A DNA stretch of 64,000 nucleotides from Inga oerstediana (lineage: Eukaryota; Streptophyta; Magnoliopsida; Fabales; Fabaceae). The DNA lies in the NCBI GenBank assembly GCA_963210345.1, contig OY723408.1:38514966-38578965 (forward strand), read 5' to 3'. Below the pieces are notes generated by a model, which saw only the letters and a list, made by a program, of their open reading frames with translations, was not told the origin of the DNA and ran no database searches. Positions 39,094 to 50,703 of this stretch are shown piece by piece; position 1 is the first letter of the stretch; each line of letters begins with the position of its first letter. A program made the translations under genes and the position numbers.

Positions 39094-41121
39094 TCAAATT
39101 AGCCCAAATCTCGTTCGTGGCGGTTGAGGACAGCAACAGATGAATTTGACAACATTATTGGACATTCTAGAATCCTCATTAAAAATATAGTGGATAGGGG
39201 GGTTTTCACCCCATTCCGAGACAGTGACCAAACTTTTATTCTTTTCACGACAAATTAGCCAAAATCTTGTTAGTGGCCGTTCAAGACCCAAACAGAAGAA
39301 TTTGACAACATTATTGCACATTCTTGAATCCTCATTAAAACTGGAGTGGATAGGTGGGTTTTTACCCCATTCCGAGACAGTGACCAAACTTTCTTTCTTT
39401 TGACCTAAAATTAGCCCAAATCTCGTTCGTGGCGGTTGAGGACACAAACAGATGAATTTGACAACATTATTGGATATTCTAGGATCCTCATGAAAAATGG
39501 AGTAGATAAGTGGGTTTTCACCCTATTCGAAGACAATGACGAAACTTTTATTCTTTTGACCTCAAATTAACCCAAATCTCGTTCGTGGCGGTTGAGGACA
39601 CAAACAGATGAATTTGACAACATTATTGGATATTCTAGAATCCTCATGAAAAATGGAGTGGATAAGTGGGTTTTCACCCTATTCGAAGACAGTGACGAAA
39701 CTTTTATTCTTTTGACCTCAAATTAGCCCAAATCTCGTTCGTGGCCGTTTAAGACCCAAACAGATGAATTTCACAACATTATTGGACATTCTAGAATACT
39801 CATGAAAAATGGTGTGGATAGGTGGGTTTTCACCCCATTCCGTGACAGTGACCAAACTTTCATTCTTTTGACCTCAAATTAGCCCAAATCTCGTTCGTGG
39901 CGGTTGAGGTCACAAACAGATGAATTTGACAACATTATTGGACATTCTAGAATACTCATTAAAAATGTAGTGGATAGGTGGGTTTCCACCCCATTCCTAG
40001 ACAGTGACCAAACTTTCATTCTTTTGACCTCAAATTAACCCAAATCTCGTTCGTGGCGGTTGAGGACACAAACAGATGAATTTGACAACATTATTGGATA
40101 TTCTAGAATCCTCATGAAAAATGGAGTGGATAAGTGGGTTTTCACCCTATTCGAAGACAGTGACGAAACTTTTATTCTTTTGACCTCAAATTATCCCAAA
40201 TCTCGTTCGTGGCCGTTTAAGACCCAAACAGATGAATTTCACAACATTATTGGACATTCTAGAATCCTCATGAAAAATGGTGTGGATAGGTGGGTTTTCA
40301 CCCCATTCCGAGACAGTGACCAAACTTTCATTCTTTTGACCTCAAATTAGCCCAAATCTCGTTGGTGGCGATTGAGGACACAAATAGATGAATTTGACGA
40401 CATTATTGGACATTCTGGAATCCTCATTAAAAATGGAGTGGATCGGTGGGTTTTCACGCCATTCCGAGACAGTGACCAAACTTTCATTCTTTTGACCTCA
40501 AATTAGGCCAAATCTCGTTCGTGGTGGTTGAGGTCACAAACAGATGAATTACACAACATTATTGGACATTCTAGAATCCTCATGAAAAATTGAGTGGATC
40601 GTTGGGTTTTTACCCCATTTGGAGACAGTGACCAAACTTTCATTCTTTTGACCTCAAATTCGCCCAAATCTAGTTCGTGGCGGTTGAGGACACCAACAGA
40701 TGAATTTGACAACATTATTGGACATTCTAGAATCATCATTAAAAATTGAGTGGATCGGTGGGTTTTCACCCCATTTCGAGACAGTGACCAAACTTTCATT
40801 CTTTTGACCTCAAAATAGCCCAAATCTCGTTCGTGGCGGTTGAGGACACCAACAGATGAATTTGACAACAGTATTGCACATTCTTGTATCCTCATTAAAA
40901 ATGGAGTGGATGGGTGGGTTTTCACCCCATTCCGAGACAGTGACCAAACTTTCATTCTATTGACCTCAAATTAGCTCAAATCTCGTTCGTGGCGGTTGAG
41001 GACACAAACAGATGAATTTGACAACATTATTGGACATTCTAGAATCCTCATGAAAAATTGAGTGGATCTGTGGGTTTTCACCCCATTTCGAGATAGTGAC
41101 CAAACTTTCATTCTTTTGACC
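39094..41121 (+). repeat. 2028-bp HOR (13 monomers), second copy
   Basis: The interval from the landmark at 39094 to the next at 41122 is 13 x 156 bp. Shared variants with neighbouring units include GGATAGGGGGG (39194) and CTAGGATCC (39479). The plus-strand open frame at 40060-40350 exists only because AATTATCCC (40190) replaces the usual AATTAGCCC; it is not a gene. Confidence 0.85.
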
Positions 41122-44100
41122 TCAAATTAGCCCAAATCTCGTTCGTGGCGGTTGAGGACAGCAACAGATGAATTTGACAACATTATTGGACATTCTAGAA
41201 TCCTCATTAAAAATGTAGTGGATAGGGGGGTTTTCACCCCATTCCGAGACAGTGACCAAACTTTTATTCTTTTCACGACAAATTAGCCAAAATCTTGTTA
41301 GTGGCCGTTCAAGACACAAACAGAAGAATTTGACAACATTATTGCACATTCTTGAATCCTCATTAAAAATGGAGTTGATAGGTGGGTTTTCACCCCATTC
41401 CGAGACAGTGACCAAACTTTCTTTCTTTTGACCTAAAATTAGCCCAAATCTCGTTCGTGGCGGTTGAGGACACAAACAGATGAATTTGACAACATTATTG
41501 GATATTCTAGGATCCTCATGAAAAATGGAGTGGATAAGTGGGTTTTCACCCTATTCGAAGACAATGACGAAACTTTTATTCTTTTGACCTCAAATTAACC
41601 CAAATCTCGTTCGTGGCGGTTGAGGACACAAACAGATGAATTTGACAACATTATTGGATTTTCTAGAATCCTCATGAAAAATGGAGTGGATAAGTGGGTT
41701 TTCACCCTATTCGAAGACAGTGACGAAACTTTTATTCTTTTGACCTCAAATTAGCCCAAATCTCGTTCGTGGCCGTTTAAGACCCAAACAGATGAATTTC
41801 ACAACATTATTGGACATTCTAGAATACTCATGAAAAATGGTGTGGATAGGTGGGTTTTCACCCCATTCCGTGACAGTGACCAAACTTTCATTCTTTTGAC
41901 CTCAAATTAGCCCAAATCTCGTTCGTGGCGGTTGAGGTCACAAACAGATGAATTTGACAACATTATTGGACATTCTAGAATCCTCATGAAAAATTGAGTG
42001 GATCGGTGGGTTTTTACCCCATTTGGAGACAGTGACCAAACTTTCATTCTTTTGACCTCAAATTAGCCCAAATCTTGTTCGTGGCGATTGAGGACACCAA
42101 CAGATGAATTTGACAACATTATTGGACATTCTAGAATCATCATTAAAAATTGAGTGGATCGGTGGGTTTTCACCCCATTTCGAGACAGTGACCAAACTTT
42201 CATTCTTTTGACCTCAAATTAGCCCAAATCTCGTTCGTGGCGGTTGAGGACACCAACAGATGAATTTGACAACAGAATTGCACATTCTTGTATCCTCATT
42301 AAAAATGGAGTGGATGGGTGGGTTTTCACCCCATTCCGAGACAGTGACCAAACTTTCATTCTATTGACCTCAAATTAGCTCAAATCTCGTTCGTGGCGGT
42401 TGAGGACACAAACAGATGAATTTGACAACATTATTGGACATTCTAGAATCCTCATGAAAAATTGAGTGGATCTGTGGGTTTTCACCCCATTTCGACACAG
42501 TGACCAAACTTTCATTCTTTTGACCTCAAATTAGCCCAAATCTCGTTCGTGGCGGTTGAGGACAGCAACAGATGAATTTGACAACATTATTGGATATTCT
42601 AGAATCCTCATGAAAAATGGAGTGGATAAGTGGGTTTTCACCCTATTCGAAGACAGTGACGAAACTTTTATTCTTTTGACCTCAAATTAGCCCAAATCTC
42701 GTTCGTGGCCTTTTAAGACCCAAACAGATGAATTTCACAACATTATTGGACATTCTAGAATCCTCATGAAAAATGGTGTGGATAGGTGGGTTTTCACCCC
42801 ATTCCGCGACAGTGACCACACTTTCATTCTTTTGACCTCAAATTAGCCCAAATCTCGTTCGTGGCGGTTGAGGTCACAAACAGATGAATTTCACAACATT
42901 ATTGGACATTCTAGAATCCTCATTAAAAATGTAGTCGATAGGTGGGTTTCCACCCCATTCCTAGACAGTGACCAAACTTTCATTCTTTTGACCTCAAATT
43001 AACCCAAATCTCGTTTGTGGCGGTTGAGGACACAAACAGATGAATTTGACAACATTATTGGATATTGTAGAATCCTCATGAAAAATGGAGTGGATAAGTG
43101 GGTTTTCACCCTATTCGAAGACAGTGACGAAACTTTTATTCTTTTGACCTCAAATTAGCCCAAATCTCGTTCGTAGCCTTTTAAGACCCAAACGGATGAA
43201 TTTCACAACATTATTCGACATTCAAGAATCCTCATGAAAAATGGAGTGGATAGGTGGGTTTTCACCCCATTCCGAGACAGTGACCAAACTTTCATTCTTT
43301 TGACCTCAAATTAGCCCAAATCTCGTTCGTGGCGGTTGAGGACAGCAACAGATGAATTTGACAACATTATTGGACATTCTAGAATCCTGATTAAAAATGT
43401 AGTGGATAGGTGGGTTTTCACCCCATTCCGAGACAGTGACCAAACTTTTATTCTTTTCACGACAAATTATCCAAAATCTTGTTAGTGGCCGTTCAAGACC
43501 CAAACAGAAGAATTTGACAACATTATTGCACATTCTTGAATCCTCATTAAAAATGGAGTGGATGGGTGGGTTTTCACCCCATTCCGAGACAGTGACCAAA
43601 CTTTCGTTCTTTTGACCTCAAATTAGTCCAAATCTCGTTCGTGGCGGTTGAGGTCACAAACAGATGAATTTGACAACATTATTGGACATTCTAGAATCCT
43701 CATGAAAAATGGAGTGGATAGGTGGGTTTTCACCCCATTCCGAGACAGTCACCAAAACTTTTATTCTTTTCACCTGAATTAGCTCAAATCTCGTTCGTGG
43801 CGGTTGAGGTCACAAACAGATGAATTTGAGAACATTATTGGACAATCTAGAATTCTCTTGAAAAATTGAGTGGATCGGTGGGTTTTCAGCCCATTGCGAG
43901 ACAGTGACCAAACTTTCATTCTTTTGACCTCAAATTAGCCCAAATCTCGTTCGTAGCGGTTGAGGACACCAACAGATGAATTTGACAACATTATTGGACA
44001 TTCTAGAATCCTCATTAAAAACGTAGTGGATAGGTGGGTTTTCACCCCATTCCGAGACAGTGACCAAACTTTTATTCTTTTGACGACAAATTAGCCCAAA

Positions 44101-44353
44101 TCTTGTTAGTGGCCGTTCAAGACCCAAACAAAAGAATTTGACAACATTATTGGACATTCTAGAATCCTCATGAAAAATGGAGTGGATAGGTGTGTTTTCA
44201 CCCCTTTCCGAGATAGTGACCAAACTGTCATTCTATTGACCTCAAATTAGCGCAAATCTCGTTCATGGCGGTTGAGGACACAAAGAGATGAATTTGACAA
44301 CATTATTGGACATTCTAGAATCCTCATGAAAAATTGAGTGGATCGGTGGGTTT
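41095..44353 (+). repeat. 3259-bp duplicated segment, copy 1 (25-monomer period)
   Basis: This segment is repeated at offset 3900 (25 monomers) at 44995-48253. Every line I compared is the same, including private variants such as TTGGATTTTCTAG (41655), CAACAGAATTGC (42270), TTCGACACAG (42491), GTAGTCGATAGG (42932), GGATATTGTAG (43060), ATTCGACATTCAAG (43214), AATCCTGATT (43384) and CACCAAAACTTTTATT (43750). The left end is set by AGATAGTGAC (41091) and the right end by TTTTTACCCC near 44351, neither of which is shared. Confidence 0.9.
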
Positions 44354-44994
44354 TTACCCCATTTGGAGACAGTGACCAAACTTTCATTCTTTTGACCTCA
44401 AATTAGCCCAAATCTTGTTCGTGGCGATTGAGGACACCAACAGATGAATTTGACAACATTATTGGACATTCTAGAATCATCATTAAAAATTGAGTGGATC
44501 GGTGGGTTTTCACCCCATTTCGAGACAGTGACCAAACTTTCATTCTTTTGACCTCAAATTAGCCCAAATCTCGTTCGTGGCGGTTGAGGACACCAACAGA
44601 TGAATTTGACAACATTATTGGACATTCTAGAATCCTCATTAAAAATGGAGTGGATGGGTGGGTTTTCACCCCATTCCGAGACAGTGACCAAACTTTCGTT
44701 CTTTTGACCTCAAATTAGTCCAAATCTCGTTCGTGGCGGTTGAGGTCACAAACAGATGAATTTGACAACATTATTGGACATTCTAGAATCCTCATGAAAA
44801 ATGGAGTGGATAGGTGGGTTTTCACCCCATTCCGAGACAGTCACCAAAACTTTTATTCTTTTCACCTGAATTAGCTCAAATCTCGTTCGTGGCGGTTGAG
44901 GTCACAAACAGATGAATTTGAGAACATTATTGGACAATCTAGAATTCTCTTGAAAAATTGAGTGGATCGGTGGGTTTTCAGCCCATTGCGAGAC
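44354..44994 (+). repeat. Mosaic patch between the two 3.26-kb copies
   Basis: About four monomers that look stitched from two places in copy 1. The first half, with TTGTTCGTGGCGATTG (44415), follows 42001-42240. The second half, with CTTTCGTTC and AATTAGTCC (44694-44720), CACCAAAACTTTT (44843) and CAATCTAGAATTCTC (44935), follows about 43560-43900. Its end joins directly to the start of copy 2. This is the pattern expected from successive unequal crossovers. Confidence 0.75.
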
Positions 44995-47900
44995 AGTGAC
45001 CAAACTTTCATTCTTTTGACCTCAAATTAGCCCAAATCTCGTTCGTGGCGGTTGAGGACAGCAACAGATGAATTTGACAACATTATTGGACATTCTAGAA
45101 TCCTCATTAAAAATGTAGTGGATAGGGGGGTTTTCACCCCATTCCGAGACAGTGACCAAACTTTTATTCTTTTCACGACAAATTAGCCAAAATCTTGTTA
45201 GTGGCCGTTCAAGACACAAACAGAAGAATTTGACAACATTATTGCACATTCTTGAATCCTCATTAAAAATGGAGTTGATAGGTGGGTTTTCACCCCATTC
45301 CGAGACAGTGACCAAACTTTCTTTCTTTTGACCTAAAATTAGCCCAAATCTCGTTCGTGGCGGTTGAGGACACAAACAGATGAATTTGACAACATTATTG
45401 GATATTCTAGGATCCTCATGAAAAATGGAGTGGATAAGTGGGTTTTCACCCTATTCGAAGACAATGACGAAACTTTTATTCTTTTGACCTCAAATTAACC
45501 CAAATCTCGTTCGTGGCGGTTGAGGACACAAACAGATGAATTTGACAACATTATTGGATTTTCTAGAATCCTCATGAAAAATGGAGTGGATAAGTGGGTT
45601 TTCACCCTATTCGAAGACAGTGACGAAACTTTTATTCTTTTGACCTCAAATTAGCCCAAATCTCGTTCGTGGCCGTTTAAGACCCAAACAGATGAATTTC
45701 ACAACATTATTGGACATTCTAGAATACTCATGAAAAATGGTGTGGATAGGTGGGTTTTCACCCCATTCCGTGACAGTGACCAAACTTTCATTCTTTTGAC
45801 CTCAAATTAGCCCAAATCTCGTTCGTGGCGGTTGAGGTCACAAACAGATGAATTTGACAACATTATTGGACATTCTAGAATCCTCATGAAAAATTGAGTG
45901 GATCGGTGGGTTTTTACCCCATTTGGAGACAGTGACCAAACTTTCATTCTTTTGACCTCAAATTAGCCCAAATCTTGTTCGTGGCGATTGAGGACACCAA
46001 CAGATGAATTTGACAACATTATTGGACATTCTAGAATCATCATTAAAAATTGAGTGGATCGGTGGGTTTTCACCCCATTTCGAGACAGTGACCAAACTTT
46101 CATTCTTTTGACCTCAAATTAGCCCAAATCTCGTTCGTGGCGGTTGAGGACACCAACAGATGAATTTGACAACAGAATTGCACATTCTTGTATCCTCATT
46201 AAAAATGGAGTGGATGGGTGGGTTTTCACCCCATTCCGAGACAGTGACCAAACTTTCATTCTATTGACCTCAAATTAGCTCAAATCTCGTTCGTGGCGGT
46301 TGAGGACACAAACAGATGAATTTGACAACATTATTGGACATTCTAGAATCCTCATGAAAAATTGAGTGGATCTGTGGGTTTTCACCCCATTTCGACACAG
46401 TGACCAAACTTTCATTCTTTTGACCTCAAATTAGCCCAAATCTCGTTCGTGGCGGTTGAGGACAGCAACAGATGAATTTGACAACATTATTGGATATTCT
46501 AGAATCCTCATGAAAAATGGAGTGGATAAGTGGGTTTTCACCCTATTCGAAGACAGTGACGAAACTTTTATTCTTTTGACCTCAAATTAGCCCAAATCTC
46601 GTTCGTGGCCTTTTAAGACCCAAACAGATGAATTTCACAACATTATTGGACATTCTAGAATCCTCATGAAAAATGGTGTGGATAGGTGGGTTTTCACCCC
46701 ATTCCGCGACAGTGACCACACTTTCATTCTTTTGACCTCAAATTAGCCCAAATCTCGTTCGTGGCGGTTGAGGTCACAAACAGATGAATTTCACAACATT
46801 ATTGGACATTCTAGAATCCTCATTAAAAATGTAGTCGATAGGTGGGTTTCCACCCCATTCCTAGACAGTGACCAAACTTTCATTCTTTTGACCTCAAATT
46901 AACCCAAATCTCGTTTGTGGCGGTTGAGGACACAAACAGATGAATTTGACAACATTATTGGATATTGTAGAATCCTCATGAAAAATGGAGTGGATAAGTG
47001 GGTTTTCACCCTATTCGAAGACAGTGACGAAACTTTTATTCTTTTGACCTCAAATTAGCCCAAATCTCGTTCGTAGCCTTTTAAGACCCAAACGGATGAA
47101 TTTCACAACATTATTCGACATTCAAGAATCCTCATGAAAAATGGAGTGGATAGGTGGGTTTTCACCCCATTCCGAGACAGTGACCAAACTTTCATTCTTT
47201 TGACCTCAAATTAGCCCAAATCTCGTTCGTGGCGGTTGAGGACAGCAACAGATGAATTTGACAACATTATTGGACATTCTAGAATCCTGATTAAAAATGT
47301 AGTGGATAGGTGGGTTTTCACCCCATTCCGAGACAGTGACCAAACTTTTATTCTTTTCACGACAAATTATCCAAAATCTTGTTAGTGGCCGTTCAAGACC
47401 CAAACAGAAGAATTTGACAACATTATTGCACATTCTTGAATCCTCATTAAAAATGGAGTGGATGGGTGGGTTTTCACCCCATTCCGAGACAGTGACCAAA
47501 CTTTCGTTCTTTTGACCTCAAATTAGTCCAAATCTCGTTCGTGGCGGTTGAGGTCACAAACAGATGAATTTGACAACATTATTGGACATTCTAGAATCCT
47601 CATGAAAAATGGAGTGGATAGGTGGGTTTTCACCCCATTCCGAGACAGTCACCAAAACTTTTATTCTTTTCACCTGAATTAGCTCAAATCTCGTTCGTGG
47701 CGGTTGAGGTCACAAACAGATGAATTTGAGAACATTATTGGACAATCTAGAATTCTCTTGAAAAATTGAGTGGATCGGTGGGTTTTCAGCCCATTGCGAG
47801 ACAGTGACCAAACTTTCATTCTTTTGACCTCAAATTAGCCCAAATCTCGTTCGTAGCGGTTGAGGACACCAACAGATGAATTTGACAACATTATTGGACA

Positions 47901-48253
47901 TTCTAGAATCCTCATTAAAAACGTAGTGGATAGGTGGGTTTTCACCCCATTCCGAGACAGTGACCAAACTTTTATTCTTTTGACGACAAATTAGCCCAAA
48001 TCTTGTTAGTGGCCGTTCAAGACCCAAACAAAAGAATTTGACAACATTATTGGACATTCTAGAATCCTCATGAAAAATGGAGTGGATAGGTGTGTTTTCA
48101 CCCCTTTCCGAGATAGTGACCAAACTGTCATTCTATTGACCTCAAATTAGCGCAAATCTCGTTCATGGCGGTTGAGGACACAAAGAGATGAATTTGACAA
48201 CATTATTGGACATTCTAGAATCCTCATGAAAAATTGAGTGGATCGGTGGGTTT
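44995..48253 (+). repeat. 3259-bp duplicated segment, copy 2
   Basis: Partner of 41095-44353 at offset 3900, identical wherever I compared lines, so the copy is very recent or an assembly duplication. It contains the landmark monomers in phase at 45022 and 47206. It ends near 48253, where TTTTCACCCC follows in place of TTTTTACCCC. Confidence 0.9.
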
Positions 48254-49853
48254 TCACCCCATTCCGAGACAGTGACCAAACTTTCATTCTATTGACCTCA
48301 AATTAGCGCAAATCTCGTTCGTGGCGGTTGAGGACACCAACAGATGAATTTGACAACATTATTGGACATTCTAGAATCATCATTAAAAATGTAGTGGATA
48401 GGTGGGTTTTCACACCATTCCGAGACAGTGACCAAACTTTTATTCTTTTGACGACAAATTAGCCCAAATCTTGTACTAGGCCGTTCAAGACCCAAACAGA
48501 AGAATTTGACATCATTATTGCACATTCTTGTATCCTCATTAAAAATGGAGTGGATGGGTGGGTTTTCACCCCATTCCGAGACAGTGACCAAACTTTCATT
48601 CTTTTGACCTCAAATTAGCCCAAATCTCGTTTGTGGCGGTTGAGGACACAAACAGATGAATTTGACAACATTATTGGACATTCTAGAATCCTCATGAAAA
48701 ATGGAGTGGATAGGTGGGTTTTCACCCCATTCCGAGACAGTGACCAAACTTTCATTCTTTTGACCTCAAATTAGCCCAAATCTCGTTTGTGGCGGTTGAG
48801 GTCACAAACAGATGAATTTCACAACATTATTGGACATTCTAGAATCCTCATGAAAAATGGAGTGGATAGGTCGGTTTTCACCCCATTTCGAGAGATTGAC
48901 CAAACTTTGATTCTTTTAACATGAAATTAGCCCAAATCTCGTTCGTGGCGGTTGAGGACACCAACAGATGAATTTGACAACATTATTGGACATTCTAGAA
49001 TCCTCACGAAAAATAGAGTGGATAGGTGGATTTTCACCCCATTCCGAGACAGTGACCAAACTTTCATTCTTTTGACCTCAAATTAGCCCAAATCTCGCTC
49101 GTGGCGGTTGAGGTCACAAACAGATGAATTTGACAACATTATTGGACATTCTAAAATACTCACGAAAAATGGAGTGGATAGGTGGGTTTTCACCCCATTC
49201 CGAGACAGTGACCAAACTTTTATTCTTTTGACGACAAATTAGCCCAAATCTTGTTAGTGGCCGTTCAAGACCCAAACAGAGGAATTTGACAGCATTATTG
49301 CACATTCTTGAATCCTCATTAAAAATGGAGTGGATGGGTGGGTTTTCACCTCATTCTGAGACAGTCACCAAAACTTTTATTCTTTTGACCTCAAATTAGC
49401 ACAAATCTCTTTCGTGGCGGTTGAGGTCACAAACAGATGAATTTCACAACATTATTGGACATTCTAGAATCCTCATAAAAAATGGAGTGGATAGGTCGGT
49501 TTTCACCCCATTTCGAGAGAGTGACCAAACTTTGATTCTTTTAACATGAAATTAGCCCAAATCTCGTTCGTGGCGGTTGAGGACACCAACAGATGAATTT
49601 GACAACATTATTGGACATTCTAGAATCCTCATTAAAAATGTAGTGGATAGGTGGGTTTTGACCCCATTCCGGGACAGTGACCAAACTTTTATTCTTCTGA
49701 CGACAAATTAGCCCAAATCTTGTTAGTGGCCGTTCAAGACCCAAACAGAAGAATTTGACAACATTATTGCACATTCTTGAATCTTCATTAAAAATGGAGT
49801 GGGTGGGTGGGTTTTCACCGCATTCCGAGACAGTGACCAAACTTTCATTCTTT
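48254..49853 (+). repeat. Diverged edge of array F
   Basis: About 10 monomers with many private substitutions and no partner block in the window: TTGTACTAGGCCG (48472), TTTAACATGAAATTAG (48916 and 49540), CTCGCTCG (49095), CCTCATTCTGAGACAG (49349), and an extra base in CACCAAAACTTTT near 49373. Lower homogenisation at an array edge is expected, because edge repeats exchange less. The CCGTTCAAGACCC type typical of array R is more frequent here. Confidence 0.8.
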
Positions 49854-49870
49854 AGTCAAATTCATCTGCT
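49838..49870. other. Strand-switch junction between arrays F and R
   Basis: Array F monomers stop inside the block CATTCTTT (monomer position 90, window 49853). After one unassigned A at 49854, sequence resumes as GTCAAATTCATCTG, the complement of monomer positions 139-152. The two arrays therefore meet tail to tail without any inserted element. If the strands folded back, array F positions 1-90 could pair with the same positions of the first R monomer across a spacer of about 62 bases. I see no clear microhomology at the joint. The first R monomer is more diverged than its counterpart near 58140. The joint could be a real inversion or fold-back product, or an assembly join. Confidence 0.9.
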
Positions 49871-50703
49871 TGCATCCTGAACGGCCACATACACGATTTG
49901 GGCTATTTTGAGTTCAAAAGAATGATGGTCTGGTCATTGTCTTGGAATTGGGTGCAAACCCACCTATCCTCTCCATTTTTAATGAGGATTCTAGAATGTT
50001 CAACAATGTTGTCAAATTCATCTGTTTGGGTCGTGAACGGACACGAACGCGATTTGGGCTAATTTGAGGTCAAAAGAATGAAAGTTTGGTCACTGTCTCT
50101 CGGAATGTGGTCAAAACCCACCTATCCACTCCATTTTCCATGTGGATTCTAGATTGTCCAATTATTATGTAAAATTCATCTGTTTGGACCTGAACGGCCA
50201 CATTCGCGATTTAGGCTAATTTTATATCAAAATAGTGAAAGTTTGGTCCATGTCTCGGAATGGGGTGAAAACCCACCTATCGACTCAATTTCTCTTGAGG
50301 ATTCTAGATTGTCCAATAATGTCATCAAATTCATCTGGTTGGGTCCTGAACGGCCACAAACGCGATTTGGGCTAATTTGAGGTCAAAAGAATGAAAGTTT
50401 GGTCACTGTCTCTCGGAATGTGGTCAAAACCCACCTATCCACTCCATTTTTCAAGAGGATTCTAGATTGTCCAATAATTTTGTGAAATTGATCTGTTTGG
50501 TCCTGAACGGCCACATACGAGATTTGGGCTAATTTAAGTTTAAACGAATGAAAGTTTGAACACTTTCTCGGAATGGGGTTAAAATCCACCTATCCACTAT
50601 ATTTTTAATGAGGATTCTAGAATGTCCAATAATGTTGTCAATTTCATCTGTTTGGGTCCTGAACAAAGACGAAAGTGATTTGGGCTAATTTGAGATCCAA
50701 AGA
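49854..50703 (-). repeat. Array R partial HOR next to the junction
   Basis: The last 850 bp of an expanded HOR. It matches 58137-58986 at offset 8283, including CCATGTGGATTC (50138), TTATATCAAAATAG (50222) and TCTCTTGAGG (50291). TTCTAG sites are at 49989, 50147, 50302, 50460 and 50615, a 158/155 alternation. The monomer touching the junction is the most diverged. Confidence 0.85.
50067..50379 (-). repeat. Extra monomer pair (158 + 155 bp), first occurrence
   Basis: Two monomers absent from the standard 1594-bp HOR, with CCATGTGGATTC, a TTTTATATC deviation and TTTCTCTTGAGG. The same pair recurs at about 58350-58662 with two base differences seen (GTCATC/GTCTTC and GGTTGGG/GGTTTGG). Exact ends are arbitrary within the repeat. 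Confidence 0.75.

Larger units (their letters stand above)
1..49853 (+). repeat. Satellite array F, 156-bp monomer, about 320 copies
   Basis: This is a continuous head-to-tail array. The phrase TTATTGGACATTCTAGAA or a close variant recurs every 156 bp (starts at 1, 157, 313, 469 and so on). From the first copy of TCAAATTAG (96) to the equivalent site at 49547 there are 317 x 156 bp minus one. Monomer order is: TTCTAGAA palindrome (about positions 11-18), an A-rich block, GGTGGGTTTTCACCCC (about 43-58), GAGACAGTGACCAAAC (64-79), CTCAAATTAGCCCAAATC (95-112), TCGTTCGTGGCGGTTGAGG (about 113-131), then CAGATGAATTT (139-149). Subfamilies are mixed: a GGCGGTTGAGG type, a GGCCGTTTAAG/GGCCTTTTAAG type with GGATATTC and CCTATTCGAAG, a GGCGATTGAGG type with ACATTCTGGAATCC, a GCACATTCTTG type and a CACGACAAATTAG landmark type. 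No unique sequence interrupts it, and it continues past the left edge. Function is not visible; a structural heterochromatin or centromere role is inference. Confidence 0.97.

Noticed and set aside
40503..40955. 150-codon minus-strand frame, among the longest in the window
   Set aside because: It is three consecutive monomers in register, with the same 52-residue period as all the others. The length follows from chance loss of stops such as CAAAATAG and AATTCGCC.
49838..49870. Perfect palindrome at the strand switch
   Set aside because: The arms are offset by about 62 bases and belong to diverged subfamilies, so it is an imperfect inverted repeat with a spacer.
49854..50703. Transposable element inserted at the strand switch
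   Set aside because: Sequence on both sides is satellite. There are no terminal inverted repeats, target-site duplication or coding remnants.
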